A DNA stretch of 64,000 nucleotides from Haloterrigena turkmenica DSM 5511. Its GTDB lineage: Archaea > Halobacteriota > Halobacteria > Halobacteriales > Natrialbaceae. A program made the position numbers and the translations under genes. The DNA lies in the NCBI RefSeq assembly GCF_000025325.1, contig NC_013743.1, positions 1,240,001-1,304,000 of the forward strand, read 5' to 3'. Positions 33,086 through 41,905 of the stretch are shown here, piece by piece. The notes under the pieces are model-generated. The model saw nothing but the letters and a program-made list of their open reading frames with translations, did no database searches and was not told the origin of the DNA. Every line of letters begins with the position of its first letter. Position 1 is the first letter of the stretch.

Positions 33086-33824
33086 CGTCGACCACCGCTC
33101 CGTCGAGCAGGGAGACCACGCGTTCCATGCGGTCGACCGCCCGCTCGTCGTGGGTCGCCAGGACGACCGTCCGTTCGGCAGCGGCGTCGACGAGATCGTC
33201 GAGGACCGCCTGTCCGGTTTCGGTGTCCAGTTCACCGGTCGGTTCGTCGGCCAGGATCACGTCGGGGTCGGTCACCAGCGCGCGGGCGATCGCGACGCGT
33301 TGCCGTTCGCCGCCGCTGAGTTCGCCGGGTCGGTGACCGGTGCGATCGCCCAGTCCGACCTGCTCGAGCCTCCGTTCGGCTTGCCGGCGTCGTTCCGTCC
33401 GACTGTAGCCTAACTGTACGAGCGGCAGCGCGACGTTCGCCGTCGCGGTCAGCGACGGGAGGAGGTGAAACTGCTGGAAGACGAGGCCGACCCGCTCGCG
33501 GCGGATGCGGGTGCGTTCGCGCTCGGAACAGGCGGTGAGGTCGTCCCCGAGGAGTTCGACCGTCCCGTCGTCGGGCTCGATCAGGCCGGCGATCACGTGC
33601 AGGACCGTCGACTTCCCGCTGCCGCTGGGTCCGATCAGCCCGACGACCTCGCCGGTCTCGATCTCGAGGGAAACGTCCTCGAGGGCCGTGACGGAACGGT
33701 CGGAGCCGGAGCCGATCCAGCCGGATCGGCCCTCGTACTCGTGCGTGATGCCGTCACAGCGGATCGTGACGGACCGGCTGGGCGATACGTGGACGTCGCT
33801 CCTCGAGGACGATTCGCTTGCCAT
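33075..33824 (-). CDS. ABC transporter ATP-binding protein, LolD/MacB type
   Basis: The 249-residue ATPase has Walker A GPSGSGKSTVLHVIAGL near 60, the family signature VFQQFHLLPSLTATANVALP near 110, LSGGERQRVAIARAL near 160 and Walker B VILADEPTGELD near 180. This is the exact form of the MacB/LolD/FtsE branch. It is the first gene of the three-gene transporter operon. The ATG at 33822-33824 is used; an upstream in-frame codon would add 18 residues in the promoter area. Confidence 0.93.
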   Translation of the reverse strand: MASESSSRSDVHVSPSRSVTIRCDGITHEYEGRSGWIGSGSDRSVTALEDVSLEIETGEVVGLIGPSGSGKSTVLHVIAGLIEPDDGTVELLGDDLTACSERERTRIRRERVGLVFQQFHLLPSLTATANVALPLVQLGYSRTERRRQAERRLEQVGLGDRTGHRPGELSGGERQRVAIARALVTDPDVILADEPTGELDTETGQAVLDDLVDAAAERTVVLATHDERAVDRMERVVSLLDGAVVDDGR

Positions 33825-34182
33825 ACTCGGGTGAGTCTGCTCGTCACGTCCACCCCCTCGGCCATAGTTTGGGTCCACCTAACCCGTTGTGCGAGAACAC
33901 CGTCGGCACGTCGTGCGGTTTCGCGCTCGGTTGCGTCACGTGCAACGGGAACGGCGGATCGTCACAACTGCGAATTACCTCGACGATCGGACTCGGTGAC
34001 GTCACTCGGCGATTCCAATCCCGGGCGTTGACCCATAGTTTCGGAGTTTTCGGACTGAGAGTGTCTTCTGATTACGACATTCTGCCCCTCTATTATCGGC
34101 GTTTACGGATGCTCTAACAGCAGTTCCCAGAGAAATATTATAATAGGAAACTTTCATTAGTGCTTATACTAACAGTTACAGC
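33825..34182. promoter_or_regulatory. Divergent intergenic region with TATA box for the zinc microprotein
   Basis: No gene is visible in 358 bases. The last 60 bases are AT-rich (aatattataataggaaac) and contain cttatact at 34163-34170 close to the ATG at 34183, a TATA-like element for a leaderless transcript. The GC-rich part next to 33824 probably holds the promoter of the ABC operon, but no clear box is visible. Confidence 0.45.
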
Positions 34183-34320
34183 ATGGGGGAAAATCTGGAG
34201 CAGCAACTGACCGCTGTCTGTCCGGAGTGTGGTGACGAGACATCCATTAAAGAGACCGTTCCGTGGCAACCGAATATCTGCACCGCCTGCGGATCGGACA
34301 TTCCGACTTCGAATACCTAA
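34183..34320 (+). CDS. 45-residue zinc-ribbon microprotein
   Basis: The short frame encodes MGENLEQQLTAVCPECGDET, followed by a tail with CTACG. The two CxxC pairs, CPEC at 13-16 and CTAC at 34-37, are typical of the zinc-binding small proteins of haloarchaea. Acidic composition and a TATA element about 17 bases upstream support expression. The gene is alone between the ABC operon and a membrane-protein gene on the other strand. Function unknown; Zn-binding is inferred from the cysteines only. Confidence 0.7.
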   Translation: MGENLEQQLTAVCPECGDETSIKETVPWQPNICTACGSDIPTSNT

Positions 34321-34538
34321 TCCGACGGTTCGGACGTGTTCGCGTCCGGTAGCGGGAGTGATCTGCCGGGCCGCCTCGCAGCTGACAACGGAGCGCGTGC
34401 AGTGCCGACAGCGCGGGTACGGCACGGCGACGGTCGCGGCCGCTTCGAAACCGATCAGTTGCGGCGCGGTCGCCTCGAGGCGTCGTCACAGTGCGGTCCG
34501 TTCGACAGCGTGGCGGTCTCGAGTAGCGCGTGCCCCGG

Positions 34539-35333
34539 TCAGCGATCCGCCGGCGTCGGCAGGGCGACCCGACGCACGGTCGTGACGCAGGCGCCGACCA
34601 GCGTCCCGGCGACCGCGAGCGCCAGCAGGCTCGGCCAGTCGACGAGCGGCACGGGCGGGGTCGCCTCGAGGACGACCCGCGCCCACAGCGGGAGGACGAG
34701 TACGATTCCGACGACCCAGGCGACGAGCCCCAGCTGGAGCCCGAGCAGCGAGCCGACGATCGGCTGGCGTGCGTGGCGGTCCGGAACCACTATCGCGACG
34801 GCGTAACTCCCCGCGACGCCGGCGACGAGCAGCAGGGCCGCGCTGGCCAGGGTCCCGTCGGCGCCGACCAGCGCGGCCGCGGTCTCGACGCGCCCGGTCG
34901 CGGACAGCATCGCGCCGACGATCGCGGCCGCAATCAGCGCCGCGACGGGGATGCCGAGCTCGGAGACGACCCGTCGCGTGCGTCGCGCCCGCTTCGGGTC
35001 GGCTCGAGCGGCCGCCGTGAAGCCGCCGACGGCGAGGCAAAACAGGAGGATCGACGCGGCGATTCCCGCGAGGGGCCGCGCCCGGGCGGCCTGGCTGTCG
35101 AGCGCGTAGTGGAACGCGAACGGGGTCGCCCAGAGGGAGTCGTGGAACGCACGGAGTTGCGATCGGAACACCGGCGCGACGTTGTGCAGGTCCGGGCCCA
35201 GCCCCCACACGCCGCCCGCGAGGACGAGCCACAGGTCCGCCCGTCGGACGCGCTCGTCGTGCAACGCGACCGGCGTCGCGAGGACGAGCAGCAGCGACGC
35301 GCCGACGAGGAAGTGGACGATCGCGGGAGCCAT
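34539..35333 (-). CDS. Polytopic membrane protein, unknown function
   Basis: This 264-residue protein has about seven hydrophobic segments and starts MAPAIVHFLVGASLLLVLAT. Positions such as HFLVGA, GLGPDLHNV and FHYALDSQAAR, with histidines at the membrane border, recall DUF457/metal-dependent membrane hydrolases, but the match is weak. The nearest named genes are the zinc microprotein and the ABC operon; no operon partner is evident. No catalytic role should be assigned. Confidence 0.65.
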   Translation of the reverse strand: MAPAIVHFLVGASLLLVLATPVALHDERVRRADLWLVLAGGVWGLGPDLHNVAPVFRSQLRAFHDSLWATPFAFHYALDSQAARARPLAGIAASILLFCLAVGGFTAAARADPKRARRTRRVVSELGIPVAALIAAAIVGAMLSATGRVETAAALVGADGTLASAALLLVAGVAGSYAVAIVVPDRHARQPIVGSLLGLQLGLVAWVVGIVLVLPLWARVVLEATPPVPLVDWPSLLALAVAGTLVGACVTTVRRVALPTPADR

Positions 35334-36075
35334 GGGGACCGGCCTCGAGGTGGGGTCACTGAGAGTGCGTCGAGAGTGCCCATAACTGTCAAGCGTGCAA
35401 TGGTAAGCATCGGTCGCGGTGCTATCAGGCTATGACGGCCATCAGAATCCATCATTCTGCCCAATTGATCGGTAATCCAGACGTGCCACGAGCTGTTGTA
35501 GGTTCGCGAGCACTCATCTTTTTCAAACCTCTTCCCTAGTCGACACGCCCTGTGACTCCCTGAATGGCCGATGCCAGCCAAGGCTGGCATCAAAGCCCCC
35601 TTCTGACACTCGAGAGTAGTTCGTGGCCGGACCGAACGATTGATCCCGATCAGTGGCGGCTGACTGTGACTGTCTTCTGCCGACTACTGGAACCATCATC
35701 TAACAGATAAGACTGGTGGCCAACACGGAACTGCGGCGATGACCCAGAGCGAGTGGGTTCTCGATCGGACGTTCCCCCTATGGAGCGTCCGATGGTCAAT
35801 CCAAATTATATTAACTGAATGAATTTATCCCTGAAGCGATCTCTGGAGATGAAGGCGAGTCAGACTCTCCGTCTGGCTTGTCGCGACTCACGGGGCCGTC
35901 TCACAGCGGAACTCGTGGGCATCATCTTCGGTGAGCCTGGTTTAGAGCTCACCGACCAGCGTTGTGAGACTGGGGTTCCGTCTGCTGGGGTGGGCCTTGT
36001 TACTTCCTGGTGTGTGACGTGCAGACAGGTCTCAGCCGACATTTATGTATCAACCCGTTGCCGATTCTTCCGGTT
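35334..36075. other. 742-base intergenic region, several inverted repeats
   Basis: No convincing gene. It holds a perfect 10-bp stem-loop GATGCCAGCC-aa-GGCTGGCATC at 35566-35587, and an 8-bp inverted repeat ATCGGACG/CGTCCGAT with a 14-base loop at 35763-35792. An AT-rich promoter-like stretch (aattatatta) lies near 35804-35815. After it comes the structured segment listed separately. A 21-codon reverse-strand frame at about 35449-35514 starts MSAREPTTARG and is probably noise. Confidence 0.45.
35840..36010 (+). ncRNA. Candidate structured non-coding RNA
   Basis: Downstream of a TATA-like aattatatta (about 35804-35815), nested complementary segments are visible: GTCTCACA (35908-35915) with TGTGAGAC (35963-35970), enclosing GGTGAGC (35930-35936) with GCTCACC (35947-35953). 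Before them, GAGTC (35857-35861) pairs with GACTC (35885-35889), enclosing AGAC/GTCT. The interval is not clearly coding. It could also be a decayed insertion-sequence part; no known RNA family is recognised. Confidence 0.3.
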
Positions 36076-36294
36076 ATGATGTCCACGAGTAAACAGCGAC
36101 TAGCGGTGCCAGACGAACTCACGTCACCACAGGCCAAACTCGTCTATTTGGCTCTCTTGGTGCAGGAGAACGCGACCGTAGATGAACTCCAGCAGATGCT
36201 GGGACTGCCGAAACTCACGCTACTGCCGCTGCTCACGGCGCTCGTTACAGACGATCTCGCCCGACGCACGGAGGATGGGTATGCCTGCCAGTAA
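36076..36294 (+). CDS. Small winged-helix DNA-binding protein
   Basis: The 72-residue protein is one HTH domain: LTSPQAKLVYLALLVQENAT, then VDELQQMLGLPKLTLLPLLT, with a wing RRTEDGYAC. It is similar to the TrmB/MarR-type short regulators of haloarchaea. A TATA-like tttatgta at 36041-36048 lies about 30 bases before the ATG at 36076; a second ATG follows at 36079. The target is unknown. Confidence 0.7.
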   Translation: MMSTSKQRLAVPDELTSPQAKLVYLALLVQENATVDELQQMLGLPKLTLLPLLTALVTDDLARRTEDGYACQ

Positions 36295-36983
36295 GGCCGT
36301 CGCGACGCCGCCAGTGAGACGACTCGTAAACAACCCCATGAGCCGCCCTGAAGACACGGAGTTCGGTCGCTGCGAGGCGACAGCCACGTCGATCGGCGTC
36401 GCATCTGCGGACCGTCGGGTTCGCGGCGAAATAGCAGGATAGTATCCGACGCGTCGGAAGCGGATCAGATCGATCTGGTTTACGAGCGCGTAGTATCGGA
36501 TTGAAGTGTGTTGTACGCTACAACTGTGGGTGCTGGATCGGTTCGGCCGAACTAGGCTGTCTTACGTCGGTCGACCCGTGCCTCTCTTGCTATCCGACCT
36601 TTCGATTTCCCTCAACTAGATCGCGACGGGTACGCATCAGACGTAGCGACGACCCAGTTCATACGGTAGTCACGCCCTTCGCGCGCATCACAGTGACTCG
36701 TTCGTCATGTGAATCTCATATACAGTTCAAAAACACATTAACAATAGTACAGTTGATCGTCTCCTCCGATCGTACTATCAATGAAATTGGACAGGCAACA
36801 GAACTGTGGCTGGATCGACTCGGACAGAGCCAGTGAACTTCAGGAGCGGGGGACGAGTGACGTCTCACCGGTCCTCGACGAGTCGATTCGTCCCACTCGT
36901 TCGGACGTCCGCACGATCGACCACCTTGCTACCTGTGCCGTCCCTGGTGCTCGTTCCTGTTGCGTCCCACGGAGTGATTCCCA
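36295..36983. other. 689-base region without a clear gene
   Basis: Frames here have low acidic content and no family pattern. One frame, 36781-36987, overlaps the ATG of the WbqC-like gene by ATGA and could be a small leader gene, but its composition is not convincing. An AT-rich stretch at 36718-36780 (tacagttcaaaaacacatta) is the likely promoter region of the WbqC-like operon. Confidence 0.4.
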
Positions 36984-37724
36984 ATGAGCACGTTTGACGA
37001 AGGGACCTCCGACGGGCGGAGTTACCACACGGATGATTTCACCGTCGCCATCCATCAACCGAATTATCTGCCCTGGCTCGGCTACTTTCACAAGATCCAC
37101 CGGTCTGACGTCTTCGTCTTTCTCGACACCGTCGAGTACACGTCGAACTCCTGGATCAACCGTAACAAGATCAAAACGCCCGACGGATGGACATGGCTCA
37201 CCGTGCCCGTTCGCGGATCCAGCAGGTCGATCGCGGACGCCGAGATCGCCGACGACAGTTGGCGAACCAGTCACGAAAAAAGTCTCCAGCAGAATTACGG
37301 GAAAGCCGTGTATTTCGACGAAGTCAGCGAGATCTTCGAGCAGACGTACGCACAGTCGTGGGAATTATTGTGTGAATTGAATATCTTCCTCGTTCGAACC
37401 CTCGCGGATCGACTCGGGCTCGAGTGCCGATTCGTCCGCTCGTCGGACCTCGACGTCGATGCGACAAGCAGCGAGCGAATCGTCGACCTCTGTGACGAAC
37501 TCGGCGCCGATCGGTACTTCTCCGGAACGGGCGCTCGCTCGTACAATGATCGGACGCAGTTCGAGGCGGCGGATATCGCCCTCGAGTATCAGTCCATCGA
37601 TCACCCGCAGTACGAACAGCGGTTCGGCGACTTCGTCCCAAACTTATCGATCGTTGATGCACTCATGAATCTCGGAGCAGACGGGACGTACGACCTCCTC
37701 CACTCGATAACCGACCATGAGTAG
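36984..37724 (+). CDS. WbqC-like family protein
   Basis: The 246-residue protein has the family hallmark AIHQPNYLPWLGYFHKIHRS near residue 21, FVFLDTVEYTSNSWINRNKI near 42-62, and a later RYFSGTGARSYND near 172. WbqC-like proteins occur in polysaccharide O-antigen clusters and are thought to help in amino-sugar or glycan modification, mechanism unknown. It overlaps the deacetylase-like gene by 8 bp, so the two are one operon, and it forms the left border of the glycan island. Confidence 0.85.
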   Translation: MSTFDEGTSDGRSYHTDDFTVAIHQPNYLPWLGYFHKIHRSDVFVFLDTVEYTSNSWINRNKIKTPDGWTWLTVPVRGSSRSIADAEIADDSWRTSHEKSLQQNYGKAVYFDEVSEIFEQTYAQSWELLCELNIFLVRTLADRLGLECRFVRSSDLDVDATSSERIVDLCDELGADRYFSGTGARSYNDRTQFEAADIALEYQSIDHPQYEQRFGDFVPNLSIVDALMNLGADGTYDLLHSITDHE

Positions 37725-38547
37725 CCTCAGCATCGATCCCCTGGATGGGTGGGCTGAAAACTTCAGCTACGACTACTACCGGAAACTGCTCCGGACGCTC
37801 CGGACGAACTACGAGGTACGTACGCTCTCGGAGTACCCCGACTGCCGTTCGAACGGGGAGCGCGCGGCGTTCATGCGACACGACATCGACGTCTGCATCG
37901 ACCGGGCAGTCGAGCTGGCGAAGCTCGAACACGAGTTCGGCGTTCAGTCGACGTATATGGTCATTCCTAATACGCCGTTGTACGACGTTGCCACCGAGCG
38001 AGAGCAGCTGTGCGAGATCGCGGAGCTAGGGCACGAAATCGGTCTCCACTGTGCTGTGGACTGGGGAGCAAGCAGTGACTGGGAAGCGGAGGAGACCGGT
38101 GAGAGCGGTCTGTCTCACGCGGAACGAACGCAAATCGAAGCCGCTCGGCGTCAGCTGGAATCGATCGGTATCGGGCCTATCACGTCACTTTCGTTCCACC
38201 AACCGGTGGACCGAGTACTCGCGGGTCCATCGACGATAGCGGGAATGGTCAACGCCTATAGCGAAGACCTGATGTCGGCGTACATCTCCGACTCCGCCGG
38301 CCGGTGGCGCGAGGGAGCACCGATCGAGGGAATAACCAGGCGTGACACAACAGACGTTATGCAGGTGCTGACGCATCCGGTCTGGTGGGCAGCGGAGCAC
38401 GAACCGCCGACCGAGCGGTTCCTCACTGTAATTGAAACGTTCGATGTGATGAACGAGCGGATGTACGACGAACTCGTCTCGGTCGGTCCGAACCATGACG
38501 GCTGGAACGACCAGCTCTCGGTTCGGTCGCTGGAACTCTCAGGCTAA
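37717..38547 (+). CDS. Polysaccharide-deacetylase-like protein
   Basis: The 276-residue protein shows the NodB-like metal-binding core: AFMRHDIDVCIDRAVELAKL at about 50-70 (HD pair for the metal and base), TYMVIPNTPLYD near 86, and AELGHEIGLHCAVDWG near 109, where ExGLH is the second metal-binding strand. Later motifs ITSLSFHQPVDR and QVLTHPVWWA carry further histidines. It probably removes an acetyl group from an amino-sugar or a glycan intermediate. Coupled to the WbqC-like gene. Confidence 0.78.
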   Translation: MSSLSIDPLDGWAENFSYDYYRKLLRTLRTNYEVRTLSEYPDCRSNGERAAFMRHDIDVCIDRAVELAKLEHEFGVQSTYMVIPNTPLYDVATEREQLCEIAELGHEIGLHCAVDWGASSDWEAEETGESGLSHAERTQIEAARRQLESIGIGPITSLSFHQPVDRVLAGPSTIAGMVNAYSEDLMSAYISDSAGRWREGAPIEGITRRDTTDVMQVLTHPVWWAAEHEPPTERFLTVIETFDVMNERMYDELVSVGPNHDGWNDQLSVRSLELSG

Positions 38548-39564
38548 CGTCGTTGGTGCGTCCGGGCACCGTCCGTTTTGCGAAACCACTTCAGCGGCCG
38601 GTGTCGCCCTGATCGACGACCTCGAGTGACGCCATGGGTCGCCCCCTGAGAGACCGTCTGCAGCTGCGGCAACCTGTAGCGTGGGTACTCGAGCCTGCTT
38701 TCGCTTTCGTCCGTGAGCGCGAGCTCGGCTCCCAGCCGTTTCGGTGCGCTTCTTGGTCGAGTCACTGTCGGTGTCAGCACTGTCGACCTCCTCGAGAAGA
38801 GGTGTCCTTGCGACACTCGCGGTCGACAGCAGCGTCGAACGCGTCGGACTGTCTCTCGACGACGCCAGTGGCGCAGTCGATCGTCGACCCCGCCGGGTTC
38901 GCCTGCTCGGCCCGCCTTGGATACGTCAGTTCGGCGGCCACTCGAGGGGCAGTCGTTACAGCAGCGCAGTCTTTCAGGGGAATTGTTTTTATATTGTGGT
39001 GTGATACCACTACACACACTCGCGGGTGACCCGGTAGAACTGAGCTCCTGCGGTGCAACGCGTCCCCCCGCGTGCATCTGCGGTGTGCGGCGATCCCGCG
39101 AGTGTTTCCACCCCCATTTCTCGACCGCTCACCGTCCGCGCGTCGACCACGTCGTCGGTTTCCGTCGACTCGAGCGTTCGGTTCGGACGGCCACCGATGC
39201 GCCGACGGCCATGTGACTCAGCCCCACCCAATTATCTTGGAATAACGACTATCAGCAAACATGATATATCACCGGACGGCGAGGCACGAGCGGTTCCCCC
39301 TCGCTCCCGAAACCGCGGTGTGGGCCGTCTCGCGGTGGTGTGTCGATTGCGGTGCAGCCCACAGTCGCCGGTTCGTTCGCAGCGCTATCAGTGTGTCGGA
39401 CTCCCGCCACTTGCTTCCGTCGCCCGTGACTGGCCGCGAGCGTCCAGTTCCGTGACGCGACCGTATCCGACTCGAGCGTTCCGATCGGTGCCACCCGCTT
39501 CGCGGCGGTGCCGACCGCACGCGCGGGCACAAGCCATTGTGGCGTGGCGGTGGAACCCACCGGT
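38548..39564. other. 1-kb region without a supported gene
   Basis: Many short frames exist on both strands but all are arginine- and serine-rich, as expected for out-of-frame GC-rich DNA, and none shows a family. A TATA-like tttttatattg at 38985-38995 with GTGGT/ACCAC nearby could drive a short frame at 39001-39216 (MIPLHTLAGDPVELSS), which is not acidic and is not called. It may be decayed DNA at the edge of the glycan island. Confidence 0.4.
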
Positions 39565-39798
39565 ATGGTCGACGAGCGATCCGCACGCGATAGTGACCCG
39601 GAACGGTACGAGTACGACGACCGCGACCGACTGGCGCCGCCGGGCTCGCCGGGCGGGGCGGCAGCGGCGGCGTCGATCCTCTGGGGACTCGCCGCCTACG
39701 TCACAACGGATTCGGTACTCGTGGCCGTGCTCGTGGCCCTCGCCGCGCTCACGACGCTCGAGGCGATCGCCGGGTTCACGAGCGAATGGCTCGAGTGA
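39565..39798 (+). CDS. Small membrane protein, unknown function
   Basis: The 77-residue protein has an acidic N-terminus (MVDERSARDSDPERYEYDDR) and one long or two short hydrophobic segments at about 30-68 (AAAAASILWGLAAYVTTDSV, then LVAVLVALAALTTLEAIAGF). The composition and GC3 are coding-like, unlike the surrounding kilobase. No family recognised. Confidence 0.6.
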   Translation: MVDERSARDSDPERYEYDDRDRLAPPGSPGGAAAAASILWGLAAYVTTDSVLVAVLVALAALTTLEAIAGFTSEWLE

Positions 39799-40069
39799 TT
39801 CTCCGGGTCGTCGACTCGGGAAACGGTCTCGTCTCGCGGGGGTAACACCCAGTGACGTTTCGATCGCGGTCGGAGTGCTCACGCGAGTCGAGCCTGTCGT
39901 TCAGTCCGGCAGAACGGCCGACCGGTGCCATCGGTCCAGCGAGGGACGCGAGTCCGCGTGGCGCGTCGCAGTCGAGGGGAGTGCGCTCGGTGTCGGTCGG
40001 CAGGCCCGCGGTTCGACTCCCCGCTCGCGAGCGGCGGGGCGTTGTGTCGGTGGGACGGGGCCGGCGGCG

Positions 40070-40255
40070 CTACGCGTCCGACTCGGACGGCCCGACCGTG
40101 GGAATCTCGACGACCGTCTCTTCGGTCGCCTTTATCTTCTTGCCCGTCGGCGAGTAGTGGTCTCGCACGTACTCGATGCCGAAGGGGTGTTCCAGGAGCC
40201 CCCAGTACGTCATCGTCCGTTCGATCCGGCCCAGCACCCGTTTGCGAACGCTCAT
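40070..40255 (-). CDS. Small conserved-looking protein of 61 residues
   Basis: It starts MSVRKRVLGRIERTMTYWGL and continues LEHPFGIEYVRDHYSPTGKK. The aromatic, ordered N-terminal half and the acidic end (VGPSESDA) look like a genuine small haloarchaeal protein. The frame extends upstream without coding character, so the ATG at 40253-40255 is used. It stands 166 bases downstream of the epimerase gene in the same direction. Function unknown. Confidence 0.55.
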   Translation of the reverse strand: MSVRKRVLGRIERTMTYWGLLEHPFGIEYVRDHYSPTGKKIKATEETVVEIPTVGPSESDA

Positions 40256-40421
40256 GGCCCTACGAGGTGACGGGAAGGACTTAGCGGTTCGCAGCGTTTC
40301 GGGCCGCGTATCGAACGGTGAGTCGTGGATCGCCTCCGGTCGTACAGCGGGGTTCAACGGGGGATCGTGCTATCGGTGCCGGTCGGCGGCGTGGGCCGGT
40401 ATCGCGCCGTCCGGAGCAGTG

Positions 40422-41342
40422 CTACTCGGTATAGGGTTCGCAGACCTGTTCGACGCCCTCCTCGAGGTCGATCTGGGGTTCCCAGCCGGTCTCCTCGCGC
40501 ATCTTGCTCGAGTCGGCGCAAGTGTCGTGGACGTACACTGAGTCGGGGATGGGGTTTGCGACGTACTCGGGGTCGATATCGGTGCCGAGTTCGTCGTTGA
40601 GCATGTCGACGAGTTCGTTGAAGCTGTAGGCGTCGCCCGTCCCGAGGTTGTAGACGCCGGTGAGTTCGTGGTCGGCCGCGAGCTCGAGGCCGCGGACGAT
40701 GTCGTCGACGTGGGTGAAGTCCCGGGTCTGGGTGCCGTCGCCGTAGAGGGCCGGCGGGTTGTCGTTCGCGAGGTCGTCGGCGAACTGGGCGATCACGTTG
40801 GCGTACTCGCCCTTGTGTTCCTCGGCGCCGCCGTAGCCCTGGTAGACCGAGAAGAAGCGCATCCCGGCGACGTCCATGTCGTAGTGGTTCGCGAAGTACT
40901 CGCCGTAGCGCTCGCGGGCGAGCTTGGACGCCTCGTAGCCAGTGTTGACCGCGACGGGCATGTCCTCCGGGGAGGGTTCGGTCTGGCTGCCGTAGATCGA
41001 GGAGGTCGAGGCGTAGACGACGGTGTCACAGCCGTCCTGGCGGGCCTGGTCGACGACGTTGACGAAGCCCTCGACGTTCACGCGGGCGCCCGTCGTGGGA
41101 TCCTCCTCGTGCATCGCGTAGGAGGACAGCGCTGCGAGGTGGAAGACGACGTCGACGTCCGTCGGCAGGTCGTCCTCGAGGACGCTCCGGTTGCGGTAGT
41201 CGACGGCGTCCTCGAGGTTCTCGGGCGTCCCGAGGTACTCGTCGTCGATCGCGATGACGTCGTTGTCTTCGGCGAGGTGGTTCGCTAAGTTAGAGCCGAT
41301 AAAGCCTGCTCCGCCTGTTATCAGGACGCGCTGGTCTCGCAT
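40422..41342 (-). CDS. NAD-dependent sugar epimerase/dehydratase
   Basis: The 306-residue extended SDR enzyme has NAD site TGGAGFIGSNLANHL near 8-22, DVVFHLAALSSYAM near 70, and catalytic YEASK near 147 with STSSIYG before it. C-terminal substrate-binding segments are GVYNLGTGDAYSFNELVD and EETGWEPQIDLEEG. UDP-glucose/GlcNAc 4-epimerase or dTDP-glucose 4,6-dehydratase-like activity is likely; the exact sugar cannot be told. The ATG at 41340-41342 is chosen over an upstream one that adds 15 residues. Oriented away from the glmU-glmS pair. Confidence 0.85.
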   Translation of the reverse strand: MRDQRVLITGGAGFIGSNLANHLAEDNDVIAIDDEYLGTPENLEDAVDYRNRSVLEDDLPTDVDVVFHLAALSSYAMHEEDPTTGARVNVEGFVNVVDQARQDGCDTVVYASTSSIYGSQTEPSPEDMPVAVNTGYEASKLARERYGEYFANHYDMDVAGMRFFSVYQGYGGAEEHKGEYANVIAQFADDLANDNPPALYGDGTQTRDFTHVDDIVRGLELAADHELTGVYNLGTGDAYSFNELVDMLNDELGTDIDPEYVANPIPDSVYVHDTCADSSKMREETGWEPQIDLEEGVEQVCEPYTE

Positions 41343-41905
41343 GGTACCTTCTCCACGGCCGTGCATTGAGAACGCTACGGTATTCAAACGGAGATTTCAA
41401 CTCGTCGATGGCGAGCCAGTGCTCGACCGTTGCCAGATCTGTACAACCGGCGTATCGCACGGATCACATACGGCGTCGGAGTTCCCATCAACCGTCCTGA
41501 AACGAGTTTTCCTCATCGCAAAATCAGCGGGAAAGTGCCTCCAAATGCTTCAATAAATAGATACAAAGTGATGGCGCCTTCTCCTTGGCGCATGCTGTCC
41601 GATATATGGCAAAATAAGCTGATAAGCTCTTAGGGAGATATTCAGCCGATACAGATACCAAGGATTGTTTTATGAACACACAGTTCTCAAACGTAGGTGC
41701 GAATATCCGAAAAGAGATACTAGGTTCTTCACTAGTGACAGGCCAGTCACCTCAATAATAACGGATTCGTGATGCTACAATCATATCAAATATCCTCTAT
41801 ACTGTTCCCGTATATATAATTCTACTGTAGACCATAGCCTGATTATAAATATTGTACTTTCCTAAACCAATACTAATAAGAGGGTCGTTGTCTCCCACTA
41901 GTCAC
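41343..41905. promoter_or_regulatory. AT-rich divergent promoter region of the glycan island
   Basis: The 563 bases between the divergent epimerase and GlmU-like genes are markedly AT-rich. Near the right end, aatactaataagagg at 41868-41883 gives a TATA-like box about 27 bases before the ATG at 41906, so that gene is probably leaderless. A 28-codon frame at 41672-41758 (MNTQFSNVGANIRKEILG) exists but is not called as a gene. CACTAGTGAC/GTCAC-like symmetry is visible near 41732-41748. Confidence 0.45.

Noticed and set aside
36781-36987. 68-codon frame overlapping the WbqC-like start by ATGA
   Set aside because: The overlap is suggestive, but amino-acid composition is poor and a competing frame exists in the same place.
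38544-39560. Several frames of 90-180 codons on both strands
   Set aside because: Rich in R, S and P and poor in acidic residues, mutually overlapping, no motif; no gene can be supported.
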